A DNA stretch of 64,000 bases from Syngnathus acus (GCF_901709675.1 NC_051089.1:17234008-17298007), one strand, 5' to 3'; shown: positions 34,701-41,172, counted from the first letter of the stretch. The notes: generated from the sequence alone by a model not told the origin. Program-made: numbers and translations.

Positions 34701-35959
34701 TTGTTAATTCAAGCTATGCACATGTAAGTGCGTGTATGGGTGTGTGCATGTGTGTGTTTACGTGTGGATATTCTTTGTAAAGGTAACTTGACACACAACA
34801 AAGAACAACAAATTTATAGCTGTCTCACCAGGGAGGTTTTGGTTCTTTTTCAAAATAACCTCTATAAATTCAAGTCAGTATTTAGGATTCTATACAGTAC
34901 CACTGCTATTAACAACTAAATATGACAACCACTCTACCAAGCCGCCCCAAGCCTCACATCCAAAGAGATCAGATAACAGGGGAGCTTTCTGGGGTCATCT
35001 GGCTGCACTTAGAACAGTCAAGTCAAGTTAAGTCAAATTTATTTGTATTAGCCCTGAAACAAAATAGTTTCAGAGGGCTTCCACAAGACCACAGTTGACA
35101 AATATTACAGACATCAGGAGACAAGTTTCCACCCAGTGGTATAAATACATTGGGTTTACTACAGATGATTTGAAAATGGCAATCCCTGACCTGGCTTGCA
35201 TTTACATTGTAGGGTGCGTCGTAATATGACATCGTTGTGCCAAGATGCCACACGGTGTAAGAAATAGAAACCTTGCATGCAAGATTACATTTCAAAGATG
35301 GACCCCCCCCAAAAAAAGAAAAGCACATACACACATGTGGTGTAACAGCAGGCAGAAACTTGGGTGTGGGTTCACATCTTGGAGGCAGGTAGCGTACTCA
35401 CAGGACTCACTGACCTCTCACACCACTTGAGGCAATTTATGTAATTTGTGCTCTTGTGTAGTGGGAGGAAAACATATTGTTGTGTGTCCACCTATGTTTC
35501 CATTCAATCAACCATGCCCAAAAATGTGAATGAACCACACCAAACTCTCCCTCCTCTACACTGAATAAGTCATTTGAATGTAGTACTTCATTTAAACGTG
35601 GAAAATTACGCCAGTTACCACGTTTTAGTCATTTGCCACAGATGTACAGTAAATGATCAAATTAAGTACTATGACTGTTTTACAGTGGTAATAAATGGGT
35701 TGAAGAGGTGGTCGTTGGAATTGGTTTCATTTGCAACGCTTAGGGAGTTTTATGGCATCTGACGAAATCCACACAAAGAAATAACTTTCCATCATAATAC
35801 CCATGCATGCCTTTAAAGTTACCTGTGTCTGCTGGCGACTCGAGCACCTTGAGAGTGCGCATTCCCGCCGGCGTATAGGTTATAAGAGGTCCTGAGCGGG
35901 AACGCGCTTTTGGCGTCCACGCAGGTCAAGAGAGCCAGCAGAGGCAAAAGAAGTGCCAT
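3379..35959 (-). CDS. emilin1: EMILIN-1, complete gene in 13 coding exons
   Basis: Secreted glycoprotein of elastic fibres and microfibrils. Known roles of the family are elastin assembly, restraint of pro-TGF-beta processing through the EMI domain, and cell adhesion through the C1q domain. Joining the 13 exons listed separately gives 3474 nt in one frame, 1157 residues plus stop; human EMILIN1 is 1016. Domains: signal peptide about 1-16, EMI about 46-122 with Cys 49, 59, 76, 83, 111, 112 and 120, coiled-coil region about 160-965, collagen Gly-X-Y about 970-1006, C1q about 1010-1157. Orthology to EMILIN1 rather than EMILIN2, EMILIN3 or multimerins rests on near-identical stretches such as [22 protein letters not shown] and [10 protein letters not shown]. 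Teleosts can carry two emilin1 copies (a and b), and I cannot say which this is. The extra length comes mostly from Gly/Ser-rich linkers. Introns carry many transposons but all coding exons are intact. Confidence 0.96.
3884..4018 (-). CDS. emilin1: emilin1 coding exon 12: C1q domain, first half
   Basis: 135 nt with a TTTCAG acceptor and GTAAAC donor, phase 1. Encodes [20 protein letters not shown] then [11 protein letters not shown], which align with human QVAFSAALSLP, PGTVPFD and NDGGYYDPETG, the first beta strands of the C1q head. Separated from exon 11 by an intron of 5.4 kb swollen by transposons. Confidence 0.95.
4125..5560 (+). pseudogene. L2-like LINE remnant, internally deleted and interrupted by a hAT MITE
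   Basis: Three stretches read as one decayed ORF of an L2/CR1-like fish LINE. An N-terminal endonuclease start ([20 protein letters not shown]) comes before the hAT insertion. Endonuclease core follows it ([17 protein letters not shown] then [10 protein letters not shown]), and after 5190 there is [20 protein letters not shown] and later a C-terminal WNALP-like tail (SFGMPYR then [15 protein letters not shown]). The reverse-transcriptase core is missing between about 5400 and 5420, and there are several stops. It lies antisense in emilin1 intron 11. Confidence 0.7.
4405..4732. mobile_element. hAT-type MITE, family A, copy 1
   Basis: Ends CACAGGTGTCAAACTCA and, inverted, CAGGGGTGTCAAATTGA, with a perfect 8-bp duplication GATTAACG at 4397-4404 and 4733-4740. 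No ORF. Inserted in the L2-like LINE remnant. A second copy of the same family is at 44611-44939. Confidence 0.9.
6061..9054 (-). pseudogene. Rex3 endonuclease/reverse transcriptase, one premature stop
   Basis: Single frame of about 997 residues broken only by TGA at 8746-8748. Upstream part (9054 to 8749) holds the APE endonuclease start [19 protein letters not shown]. Downstream part is open for 892 codons from GTG at 8739: endonuclease motifs [12 protein letters not shown] (about residue 71) and [10 protein letters not shown], then reverse transcriptase [53 protein letters not shown] and the catalytic FADD (631-634), ending at TAA 6061-6063. It would copy its own RNA at a nicked target. 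Copy 3 has CGA where this copy has TGA, so the stop looks like a CpG transition. The N-terminal start is uncertain. Confidence 0.93.
9311..9347 (-). other. Rex3 copy 2 5'-terminal hairpin
   Basis: The first seven bases of the element, CCCCTCC, pair with GGAGGGG 23 nt further on. The spacer holds ACC and GGT that can pair around a 7-nt loop, and an alternative GTGA/TCAC pairing. The structure begins exactly at the first base of the element. Confidence 0.6.
9390..9497 (-). CDS. emilin1: emilin1 coding exon 11: collagen triple-helix stretch
   Basis: 108 nt with a TTACAG acceptor and GTAAGT donor, phase 1 at both ends as usual for collagen exons. About 12 Gly-X-Y triplets ([13 protein letters not shown], then [13 protein letters not shown]). 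The length fits the short collagen-like stalk before the C1q head in EMILINs. Rex3 copy 2 lies only 43 bp downstream in the intron and its TSD ends at 9360. Confidence 0.94.
9583..10043 (-). mobile_element. deleted hAT (BED-finger family), truncated copy
   Basis: Begins with the terminal TAGGGGTGTAAATC and matches, in reverse orientation, the element at 61830-62610, breaking off near 10043. On the minus strand it still has the transposase start [13 protein letters not shown], then SFVWKHF, which stops soon after a deletion junction different from that of the other copy. Confidence 0.8.
10045..10345 (+). mobile_element. LINE 3' end (CR1/L2/Rex1-like), 5' truncated
   Basis: The start resembles the end of a LINE ORF (a CPLGRG-like stretch and a Leu/Arg-rich tail), followed by a T-rich 3' UTR. 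The UTR is repeated in inverse orientation at 52463-52745. The clade is not certain. Confidence 0.6.
10365..10690. mobile_element. CCGTATTTTTCGGACT MITE, partial copy
   Basis: Left terminus TACCGTATTTTTCGGACT and about 325 bp of body shared with 48536-48860 and 55728-56050. No matching right terminus was found. Sequence up to about 10912 ends in a Tigger-like motif (TAGCGAGGTATTACTGTA). Confidence 0.75.
10913..12363. other. intron 10 sequence, nothing recognised
   Basis: AT-rich with a poly-T run near 11339. No coding or repeat signal that I can support. Confidence 0.5.
12378..12741 (+). mobile_element. tRNA-derived SINE with GATG tail, full length
   Basis: 364 bp with a tRNA-like head (A-box region GGGTAGCACGTCCGCC, B box GGGTTCGATTCCA at 12431-12443), a conserved body with TGGAGTTTGCATGTTCTCC, and a GATG tail. 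Perfect 14-bp duplication AAGTCTCTTCAGCA at 12364-12377 and 12742-12755. In emilin1 intron 10, antisense. Confidence 0.93.
12756..13730. other. intron 10 sequence, nothing recognised
   Basis: AT-rich spacer between the SINE and emilin1 exon 10. I see no repeat or coding signal. Confidence 0.5.
13731..13922 (-). CDS. emilin1: emilin1 coding exon 10: end of coiled coil
   Basis: 192 nt, phase 1 at both ends, TTTCAG acceptor and GTATGC donor. Encodes [10 protein letters not shown] through NLNSSLIHI to HPLTG, matching human GLSRHVAGLW, ALNSSLQLL and KDLTG. Ends one base into the Gly codon that opens the collagen repeat. Confidence 0.93.
14070..14318 (-). CDS. emilin1: emilin1 coding exon 9: coiled coil
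   Basis: 249 nt, phase 1 at both ends. Encodes [20 protein letters not shown] and [20 protein letters not shown], matching human ATKDRIISEINRLQQEATEH and GRLEGVCERLDTV. Flanked by short introns of 82 bp (upstream) and 147 bp (downstream). Confidence 0.94.
14401..14646 (-). CDS. emilin1: emilin1 coding exon 8: conserved [12 protein letters not shown] segment
   Basis: 246 nt, phase 1 at both ends, TTTAG acceptor and GTGAGC donor. After a Gly/Asn-rich start it encodes [30 protein letters not shown] and GSVITDLG. These align one to one with human GPLDGFSVFGG, LQGELSEVILSFSSLNDSL and GADLADLG. This is one of the best conserved parts of the central region. Confidence 0.94.
14752..15558. mobile_element. 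CCGTAATTTTCGGACT MITE, 807-bp form, copy 1
   Basis: Inverted ends TACCGTAATTTTCGGACTAT, counting TA flanks, in emilin1 intron 7. The interior matches the 805-bp copy at 21717-22521 almost base for base. No transposase. TA flanks suggest a Tc1/mariner-pogo type element. Confidence 0.9.
15559..17200. other. intron 7 sequence, nothing recognised
   Basis: AT-rich. Short imperfect duplications near 15735-15900 (TTTCTATTTTTACAGA motif twice). No coding signal. Confidence 0.5.
17207..17400. mobile_element. hAT-type MITE, family B
   Basis: Inverted ends AGAGGTGTCAAATCCAGG and the reverse of CCTGGATTTGACACCTC. Flanking duplication is degraded. A partial relative (GGTCCTGGATTTAACAGCTC end) lies near 20690-20770. 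Confidence 0.65.
17431..17644. mobile_element. hAT-type MITE, family C
   Basis: 214 bp with inverted ends CTGGGGTGGGCAATTCTGG and, inverted, CAGGGGTGGGCAATTCCCG. Flanks CGGTAGAC and CGGTAGAA are a 7-of-8 target duplication. Confidence 0.8.
17649..17752. repeat. (AAGAC)n and (GATA)n microsatellites
   Basis: AAGAC pentamers run into AGAGA and GATAGATA repeats, directly after the family C hAT MITE. Confidence 0.95.
18012..18315 (-). CDS. emilin1: emilin1 coding exon 7: coiled coil with Cys clusters
   Basis: 304 nt. Encodes [14 protein letters not shown], then [13 protein letters not shown] (compare human GDEGCGACGGV) and [11 protein letters not shown]. The donor was chosen as GTAAGG, one base into a Cys codon, because it restores the frame of exon 8. 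The alternative GTGTAT five bases downstream would put exon 8 out of frame. Confidence 0.9.
18663..19661 (-). CDS. emilin1: emilin1 coding exon 6: main coiled-coil exon with Gly/Ser-rich insert
   Basis: 999 nt (333 codons), phase 0 at both ends. Starts [20 protein letters not shown], matching human FRRQQQEDRERLRAM. Three helical blocks rich in Leu, Glu, Lys and Arg are separated by Gly/Ser stretches. The largest, residues about 526-599, is built from GGS, GTGG and GSSS runs. Cys pairs (KRCCDN, EECGC) are typical of EMILIN coiled coils, where they form interchain disulfides. There are N-glycosylation sequons at VNGT and NRTS. Confidence 0.94.
19734..19907 (-). CDS. emilin1: emilin1 coding exon 5: coiled-coil segment with Cys pair
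   Basis: 174 nt (58 codons), phase 0 at both ends, TTAG acceptor and GTATTA donor. Encodes [13 protein letters not shown], a Gly/Ser spacer, then [20 protein letters not shown]. This matches the human segment ending in RLQESCSVC. The downstream intron is only 72 bp. Confidence 0.9.
20690..20770. mobile_element. partial hAT MITE, family B relic
   Basis: Retains the right half of the 17207-17400 element, including GACAGGGTTTCTTCTTTCTG and the end TTTAACAGCTC. Confidence 0.5.
20831..21166. mobile_element. Tigger-like MITE
   Basis: 336 bp with TA flanks and ends CAGTAATCCCTCGTTTATC and, inverted, CAGTGATCCCTCGCTACTTC, typical of TcMar-Tigger termini. In emilin1 intron 4, no ORF. Confidence 0.8.
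21186..21439 (-). CDS. emilin1: emilin1 coding exon 4: first coiled-coil segment
   Basis: 254 nt with a CTGCAG acceptor and GTAACA donor, ending on a codon boundary. Contains heptad-like [20 protein letters not shown], a Gly/Ser-rich break, and then [20 protein letters not shown], which aligns with human PADAAARPGVHETLNEIQHQL. The phase 0 boundary after NRTQ is not expected if the human one-exon organisation of this region were kept. Confidence 0.92.
21600..21712 (+). mobile_element. LINE 3' end with (TATTC)n tail
   Basis: Conserved fish LINE 3' end (TTTCGTTGTACATGTGACAA, then AATAAAGATC) followed by TATTC repeats. The inverse of the same end is at 47518-47590. Confidence 0.65.
21717..22521. 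mobile_element. CCGTAATTTTCGGACT MITE, 805-bp form, copy 2
   Basis: Same orientation and nearly the same sequence as 14752-15558. TA-flanked ends. Located in emilin1 intron 3, directly after the LINE tail at 21600-21712. Confidence 0.9.
22624..22850 (-). CDS. emilin1: emilin1 coding exon 3: EMI domain end plus Gly-rich linker
   Basis: 227 nt with a TTACAG acceptor and GTAAGT donor. Starts with [14 protein letters not shown], then [14 protein letters not shown], supplying EMI cysteines 5 to 7 (residues 111, 112, 120). The rest is a low-complexity linker rich in Gly, Asn, His and Pro that runs into the coiled-coil region. The human linker is Pro/Ala/Ser-rich, so composition here is not conserved. 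Confidence 0.94.
23024..23439 (+). mobile_element. solo LTR of an LTR retrotransposon
   Basis: 416 bp from TGTCATG to GGCCGTGACA with TG...CA ends, a 5-bp duplication AATTT on each side (23019-23023, 23440-23444), and a poly(A) signal region (TTAAATAAACAT) at about 23361. No internal retroviral-type genes. Lies antisense in emilin1 intron 2. Confidence 0.75.
24129..24254 (-). CDS. emilin1: emilin1 coding exon 2: EMI domain, first part
   Basis: 126 nt with a CCCCAG acceptor and GTGAGT donor, phase 2 at both ends. Encodes [13 protein letters not shown] and then [10 protein letters not shown], followed by CAWGSGQC, giving EMI cysteines 1 to 4 (residues 49, 59, 76, 83). Conservation with the human exon is close. 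The EMI domain mediates multimer assembly and, in EMILIN1, binding to pro-TGF-beta. Confidence 0.95.
24255..27930. other. 5' half of emilin1 intron 1, mostly unrecognised
   Basis: AT-rich intron. The stretch 25290-25870 has moderately open frames on both strands with no family I know. A CG/TG microsatellite lies near 27150-27180. No exon-like signal. Confidence 0.45.
26468..26683. repeat. tandem duplication, unit about 117 bp, two copies
   Basis: Units start near 26468 and 26585. Both contain ATTTAAAAACATTCAAATGA and end in GAAAGAAGTG, with a few substitutions. Confidence 0.8.
27944..28560 (+). pseudogene. helix-turn-helix transposase relic (pogo/CENP-B-like), split by a SINE
   Basis: The N terminus reads [20 protein letters not shown] then [13 protein letters not shown], a DNA-binding domain of the Brinker/CENP-B type seen in pogo-like fish transposases. 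It meets a TAA, and the SINE at 28140-28410 interrupts the frame. Beyond the SINE the frame resumes as [18 protein letters not shown], shifts, and ends in an acidic tail ([19 protein letters not shown]). The catalytic DDE core is absent, so this is a deletion derivative. The sequence after it (to 28860) is repeated inverted inside 30733-31352. Confidence 0.75.
28140..28410 (-). mobile_element. tRNA-derived SINE, second family
   Basis: On the minus strand it starts AGCTCAGTGGCCTAGTGGTA (A box) followed by GTGGGTTCAAACCCCGGCC (B box). 271 bp, with a 7-bp duplication CAAAAAG at 28133-28139 and 28411-28417. It lacks the GATG tail. Inserted in the transposase relic. Confidence 0.88.
29838..30270 (+). 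pseudogene. HTH transposase start and acidic end, core deleted
   Basis: ATG at 29838 opens [18 protein letters not shown], the beginning of a pogo-type DNA-binding domain, which then loses homology. At about 30030-30180 a second frame gives [19 protein letters not shown] and an acidic DTEEEDF...EEDEDDEA stretch like the end of the relic at 27944-28560. The catalytic region is missing. Confidence 0.65.
30313..30570. repeat. tandem duplication, unit about 130 bp
   Basis: Two units, each with ACTTCCGTGTTGCTGCGGTA, AAAACTTTAAAAAGGCTTTC and CTTTCTTTGTAAATAACTC. Confidence 0.85.
30733..31352 (-). mobile_element. GACGACCC-type MITE of an HTH transposon
   Basis: 620 bp with ends TACGGTATTGGTCCGAATAT and, inverted, TACCGTATTGGCCCGAATAA, both followed by AAGACGACCC-like or AAGACGG motifs. 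The middle (30900-31160) is the inverse of 28600-28860, the 3' region of the HTH transposase relic, tying this MITE to that transposon. Confidence 0.8.
31704..31792. repeat. (GT)n microsatellite
   Basis: Interrupted GT dinucleotide run in emilin1 intron 1. Confidence 0.97.
31793..34224. other. emilin1 intron 1, mostly unrecognised
   Basis: Contains the inverted repeat at 32053-32120 (own entry). The rest is AT-rich, with no coding signal. Confidence 0.45.
32053..32120. repeat. inverted repeat, 22-bp arms
   Basis: Arms 32053-32074 and 32099-32120. GTGCACCAGTGTGT pairs perfectly with its partner and GGGGAC extends the stem with three mismatches. Loop of 24 nt. Origin unknown, perhaps the end of a MITE. 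Confidence 0.7.
34225..34447 (+). mobile_element. GATG-tailed SINE, 5' truncated
   Basis: Shares GCACTCCAAATTGCCCCTAG, TGCGATTGGCTGGCAACCGG and the GATG tail with 12378-12741. Lacks the tRNA-like head. Confidence 0.88.
35015..35115 (-). mobile_element. LINE/SINE 3' end with (GTCAA)n tail
   Basis: AAGTCAAGTT repeats, then AAATTTATTTGTATTAG and a C/T-rich body (AGGGCTTCCACAAGACCACA). A longer relative is at 41173-41400. Confidence 0.6.
35823..35959 (-). CDS. emilin1: emilin1 coding exon 1: signal peptide
   Basis: The ATG at 35957-35959 opens a leader with a hydrophobic core ([13 protein letters not shown]), with likely signal-peptidase cleavage after Ala16 in V-D-A. The mature start continues to ASRH just before the EMI domain, as in human EMILIN1 (ASRHRNWC). 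The exon is 137 nt and ends two bases into an Arg codon before a GTAACT donor. It is separated from the rest of the gene by an 11.6 kb intron. Confidence 0.92.
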
Positions 35960-36334
35960 CCCGTTGATCAATACCCGATCAATACAGGATATCGTTACAA
36001 ATTAGTTTGGGAAGGCTGATTCAACTGTTGATGAACATCCCGGCTCCATGGAGACAACAATAATAGACGGCGATGTTTTTTTTAAGTGAAAAAAAGAAAG
36101 TTCGTTCTATCGACCTTGGTCCATTTTCGTGATGCTGATCCAAAATTCCCACTTGACGCACAGTTTAAACTCATCTGATCCGCTCCGAGTCCCGCCTGTT
36201 CTCCACGTTTACTCCGACCAAACCCGACAGATTTTCCCCATCAGAACAATCTATGTCTCATTCGAAACAAAGAAAAGAAGAAAAGGTTGCGACATAGTTG
36301 CGAGAGACTCAACCAAGTCCAGCTGCTCCTCCTC

Positions 36335-36380
36335 TACAACATCACCGCCCCCCAAAACTGCCCCCGCCCCTCCCGGAGGA
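36335..36380 (-). promoter_or_regulatory. possible GC-box promoter region of emilin1
   Basis: C-rich stretch with several CCCGCCCC-like and CCGCCCCCC boxes about 380-420 bp upstream of the emilin1 start codon. No TATA box is evident between it and the ATG. Position and composition fit a TATA-less Sp1-type promoter, but this is inference only. Confidence 0.25.
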
Positions 36381-36642
36381 GAAAACAGCCACATGCATCT
36401 GGCACACACTTTTCTTACTAGTACAGTCATCCCCCGTTTCTTCGCGGGAGATGCGTTCATGAACCACTCGCGAAAAACGGTAATCCGCGAAATAGAAATT
36501 TAAATACCAATGTATTGAAATTTCCAGAGTTTCTTGTTTGCTGCTAGAGCGCATGGCTGTATTGTAAGTAAATCACAAGTGTGGTTTACCATGACAAACA
36601 ATGCAAAGGCTCCAACCTCAGAATTACCACATTACACTAACA

Positions 36643-37003
36643 CAGTGGTTCTTAACCTGGGTTCGATTGAACCCTAGGGGTTCGGTGAGTGGGTCTCAGG
36701 GGTTCGGCAAAGCCTCCACTGCGGAGGTCCGAACACCTGATTTATCGTGTAAATTTGTGATGACGCATATCTGAACTGGTCTCGCAAAGGCAACAGCAGA
36801 AGTCAGTGTTGTGTGTACATGCATTGTGTTGGCTTTGTTCTTTCAACAAGGTGATCTTCATGCACGGCTCATTTTGTGCATCAGTAAAAAACATCTGTCT
36901 TGAATTTGAAAAAATAATTGTATTTTTCACTAAAGAGGGGTTTGGTAAATGCGCATATGAAACTGGCAGGGTTCAGTACATCCAACAAGGTTAAGAACCA
37001 CTG
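36643..37003. mobile_element. hAT-type MITE, family D, nested
   Basis: 361 bp with perfect ends CAGTGGTTCTTAACC and a perfect 8-bp duplication CACTAACA at 36635-36642 and 37004-37011. No ORF. Confidence 0.93.
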
Positions 37004-37361
37004 CACTAACATCATGCATAGCAAAACCAAAGTGAGTCACAGTTGCGCATGACTCTCCTGTTGCATTGTGGTCCAGTACACAATATTAATATTAATATAT
37101 TAATATTTTAAACCCTCCCCGATACTTTTACGCTACATAAACCTTATTCCCGTGATAACCATTGCCACAGTGTTTTGTGCATGTATTGTACCTTTACAGT
37201 AAATAAAAGAACACAATATTGTCACGTCCCAACTACTTCGGCACCGGTTGGTGCTTGTTCCCTCGCGCGTGGCCGGCTGCCGCCTCCTGCGCCTAAACAT
37301 CCACAGGGACGCACATAGCTCAGAGGCACGCCCGCGCTATCAGGGCTCATTGCCACTGCCC

Positions 37362-37430
37362 CACGCACGTAGGAAAAAAAACACTGCCGTCCCGACTCCT
37401 GGACGGCAGTGCTTTTTTCCTACATGCGCT
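37362..37430. repeat. long hairpin, about 30-bp arms
   Basis: Left arm 37362-37392 and right arm 37401-37430 share GTAGGAAAAAA and CACTGCCGTCC, with an 8-nt loop. Pairing weakly continues outward (TTGCCACT). Lies in the right end of the Tigger-like element. Confidence 0.85.
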
Positions 37431-37465
37431 GCAGACCGAGCGCAAAGTGGCAAAGGATCACTGTA

Positions 37466-38342
37466 CTACCGTTCGTGTTCTACTGTTTCTCTTTTATATT
37501 TATTGAGGAGACTATTTACTTTTGATTGTGGAAATGATTTTGGGCAGTTTTAAAACAGAGTAGATTTACAATTGTTATGTCATTGTTCATTCACATGACC
37601 CTGTAAGACCTCGAAAGGCCCAATTGAACAGTTCACTTTGTTATTTGCCTGTTCTTGTATGGTACATTTTTATCAAGTGGTGCATGCATCACAATGTCAT
37701 TGTCCTCAGGTGTTTTTAATGGAGCATGCATATATTTTCAGGTTCATGACCTTGACACAGAGGTTGTCAACCAAAACGGAGCTGAAACAAACAGGTGACA
37801 CAAACCTTTAGGTGTTTTAGCCCTTCAGAGGCAGCTTAACCATTTCAGCAATGTAAAATATGACACAAGACAAAAGTAAATGAAACAAATAGTTCAGTAT
37901 GTGTGTTGAAGAACTATAGATTAATGACCAGATAATAACGAAAATCAACATTGCACCATATCTACATGTTCTTGCTCTTTCAAAGGTCAAACTGACCAAT
38001 TATATGAATTAAATAAGTTGAATTTGAATGATTTTATTCCTATTCTTCTTTTGCTATGATTTGCTTGTATTCCTTGTGATTTAGAAATTTTTTTGGATCA
38101 GTCTGAATTGGCTTTCACAAAATAAGTTGATGAAAGTTAGTAAGTTTTTTTTTGTCCCCATGTCTGACATGGGGTCTGTTTTCATTCATAATTCCGGCAC
38201 TGCATACATTTTTTACAGCCTGTTATCTGGTTTATTCACAATAATGCAATTTAGTCTGAAGAAATCAGAGCCTGTGTTTCTAAATTGTTTTGATTCACCA
38301 ACAGGATACACGGGAAAAGTAAATGTCAGCATGTGGAATATT
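37466..38342. other. intergenic, nothing recognised
   Basis: AT-rich with no repeat or coding signal that I can support. Confidence 0.45.
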
Positions 38343-38758
38343 TATCGTATTTTCCGGACTATAAGGCGCACCTAAAAACCTAAAATTTTCTCAAAAGCCG
38401 GCAGTGCGCCTTATAGTCCGGTGCGCCTTATATATGGACCAAATTCCTAAATTGAAACTGGCCCGAAGCATTGTGTCATGAATTCAATCATAAGTGGCCT
38501 GCTGAAGACTATGAATCATGAGCCAAAAAGACTATGGATCATTATTTTGTGATTCTAAAGTAATTTGTTGCGTCTGAAGTTGAAATAAAAAAGATAAAAT
38601 GGAAAATGATTTGATTTGGTTTAAAAATCTGACATGATGCATTAATGGTGCGCCTTATAGTCCGGTGCGCCTTATATAAGGACAAAGTTTTAAAATGGGC
38701 CATTCATTGAAGGTGCGCCTTATAGTCCGGTGCGCCTTATAGTCCGGAAAATACGGTA
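38343..38758. mobile_element. GGCGCACC-type MITE
   Basis: Ends TATCGTATTTTCCGGACTAT and, inverted, TACCGTATTTTCCGGACTAT. Internal blocks repeat GCGCCTTATAGTCCGGTGCG. Related in design to the GTCGC and GACGACCC families. Confidence 0.8.
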
Positions 38759-38938
38759 TTACTTTTTCCAAGAAGGTTATATTTCCATCACTACTTTTTC
38801 ATTCAAAATATCAAACGGAACTCTTGAGTGTTCATACTTGAACTTTTCTCTGGTTTAATCTTCACAACAGGACCAAACACTATCAGCAGACTGACATTTT
38901 AAACTTACATGAAATAGTCATACGTTATCACAGTTCAA

Positions 38939-39088
38939 AAGCGCAGGGTTCGATCCCAGCTTTGATCTTCAGGTGTAGAGTTTTACATGTTCCCCCTGTG
39001 CTAGCGTGGGTTTCCTCCCACATTCCAAAAACATGCATGGTAGGCCGATTGACCACTTCAAATTGTCCATAGGTGTGAATGGTGCTGA
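38939..39088 (+). mobile_element. SINE relic (GATG family)
   Basis: B box GGGTTCGATCCC and body (TTTCCTCCCACATTCCAAAA, TGCATGGTAGGCCGATTGA), broken off before the tail. Confidence 0.75.
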
Positions 39089-39258
39089 GTATGAAATTAT
39101 TTATTTATACTTTTTATCAGAAGTGGGCAATTTACCAAACAACATCATAGTGATAGTCCAACAAATGAAAAATCACGTTTCATTCAAATGCTTAAGTGCA
39201 TGGTGGAGATCAAATTGTCTGGGGATGTGTGAACTTTTTTCCCCTCCTCTTGTGAGCT

Positions 39259-39548
39259 CAGTGGCGTAGCCAGGAATTTTTCCAGTAGGGGCGCGCGCCC
39301 ACAGGAAAAAAAATCGAACATCACCCACGCCGTTCGCTGATCGCTAAAACAACATCCGGATCCGGGAGGCAAACGGTGAATGGATAACATCGCGCACATA
39401 CAATAGCGCAAGCACATTCGCGCAAGACCGAAAGAAAAAAAACGGCATGAAAATGAAGAATCGAAAAAGCTCGATTTTTTTCAACCGGGGCGCAGGGAGT
39501 CCTAACCGGGGCGCCGCCCCGGCTCGCCCCGGCTTGGCTACGCCACTG
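39259..39548. mobile_element. hAT-type MITE, family E
   Basis: 290 bp with ends CAGTGGCGTAGCCAGG and, inverted, CAGTGGCGTAGCCAAG, and a perfect 8-bp duplication TGTGAGCT at 39251-39258 and 39549-39556. Confidence 0.92.
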
Positions 39549-39587
39549 TGTGAGCTCAAAGCAACTCGCAGTGAGTGAAATCACTCC

Positions 39588-39636
39588 CTCAAACAAACAA
39601 ACAAACAAACAAACAAACAAACAAACAAACAAACAC
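39588..39636. repeat. (CAAA)n microsatellite
   Basis: About 11 CAAA units. Confidence 0.97.
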
Positions 39637-41172
39637 TCACGAGACAAATGGTATTTCGGCACAATATTTCACATTCGGTCTGAATGTAGTGTTTTTGCAG
39701 ATTACACACCAGAGACAAAAGAGGACTAGGAGGTTTGTCGCCACTTGACCCTGGTAGGGACGATCACTCAGACGTACGATAGAGAACCGTTTGTCCTCAG
39801 TCTCTCCTTTTGTAACTTTCTCGTCCTTCGTAAGCAAAATGGGCATCCGTCAATAATGGACGGATGGACCATTTCATCACTGGGACTGAATGCTGGTTTT
39901 TGTACTGATAAATACTGATTTAAAACTGCTATACTGTAGTGCAGAGGTTTGGAGGTGTTTAGCGATGATGTATTGGAAGATAAAGGTAACTGTTTTTAGA
40001 TTTAGTAATAATTGTATTCATTCTCAAAACCTTGAAGAGATGGTCTTGGTGCACTTGCAAATGGACTGTGGAGCAGTTTAGTTCATCTCAACTGCGTAAG
40101 TCTTGCAGCACATCTCGACGTGTGTCCTTGGGCGCAGCGGAGGAACTTCTGGAACTTTTATATAAGTGTGAAGATATTTTTATAAAGCTTCTCTGATGAC
40201 TCAAAGGCCTTAAGTATACCCAGAGCGGGGTAATTCCGGTAAATAATTGCAACAATATGGCACAGTTCCGACAGATTCACTGTCAAAGGGCTTTTGGCTT
40301 GCGAGATAAAAATACACAAGCACTTACATGAACAGATGACATCACACGCATAAGGAAAAACCTGACAATGTCTAACCTTCAGTAGTAGATGATGATAAAA
40401 CTCACTTGTAAAAAACATGTTTTAAGATAGATTATCCCCATGACTGCGTCATATTTACCCTGAGAAGAAAACAACCTTGTAGATTTCCTGGAGCACAAGG
40501 AAATGTCATATCAGTGACTTACTAAATTTACTCCATGCATGACAATGAAGACTGACCAGCATGCATGTGAGCACACGCAAGCAAACACACGTACACACTA
40601 GCTGAACTGCCTGCTCCCACTGTAAGTGGGGTGTGTTGTATTTCAGTTACAATGCATTACATCAGTAACAAAATAGATGCCTCAAGCATCGACCCTTTGC
40701 AAGTCCAGTGAAATGGATCATGACTGGTATCGCTCTTTTCTGACATTGAGTAATGCTGCCAGCGACAAAATATAATCGTGGACAAGGAAATGTGAGAAAT
40801 ATTTATCATAGAAAATATGATAAATGTGCTTACATATCCTCTTTCAGTTATTTTTACTGTTTCCTTCCTGCCCTCTGTCCTTTTTTAACCTCACAAACTA
40901 GCAATTTCCTTCATGTTCAAGTCAGTCTGAATTGTATTGGCTGTGCCAGTGTTTGTACGACTCTGGCAGATTTTCTATCTTTTCCGAGATTCACTCCTAA
41001 TTATTTTTCAAATGTACTGTAGACAACTCTCTGTTTATCATGTTGTGTCACATATAGTAGTTTACAATCCTCCCCTGAATGAAAAAGCAAAAAGTTATAT
41101 CTTCTCAGTTGTAGTACCTGATGTAATTACCTGCCCATAAAATTCATAAAAATAAATAGTGAACAAATTTCT
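39637..41172. other. intergenic, nothing recognised
   Basis: AT-rich spacer. The open frames seen here are short and have no recognisable motif. Confidence 0.45.

Larger units (their letters stand above)
36422..37465. mobile_element. Tigger-like element, interrupted by a hAT MITE
   Basis: TA-flanked ends CAGTCATCCCCCGTTTCTTC and, inverted, CAGTGATCCTTTGCCACTTT. Left part contains CGCGAAAAACGGTAATCCGC, as in Tigger-type termini. The hAT at 36643-37003 sits inside it. Just upstream of the putative emilin1 promoter. Confidence 0.6.

Noticed and set aside
36129-36503. 124-codon plus-strand frame upstream of emilin1
   Set aside because: Overlaps the putative promoter and the start of the Tigger-like element; composition biased by C-rich tracts.
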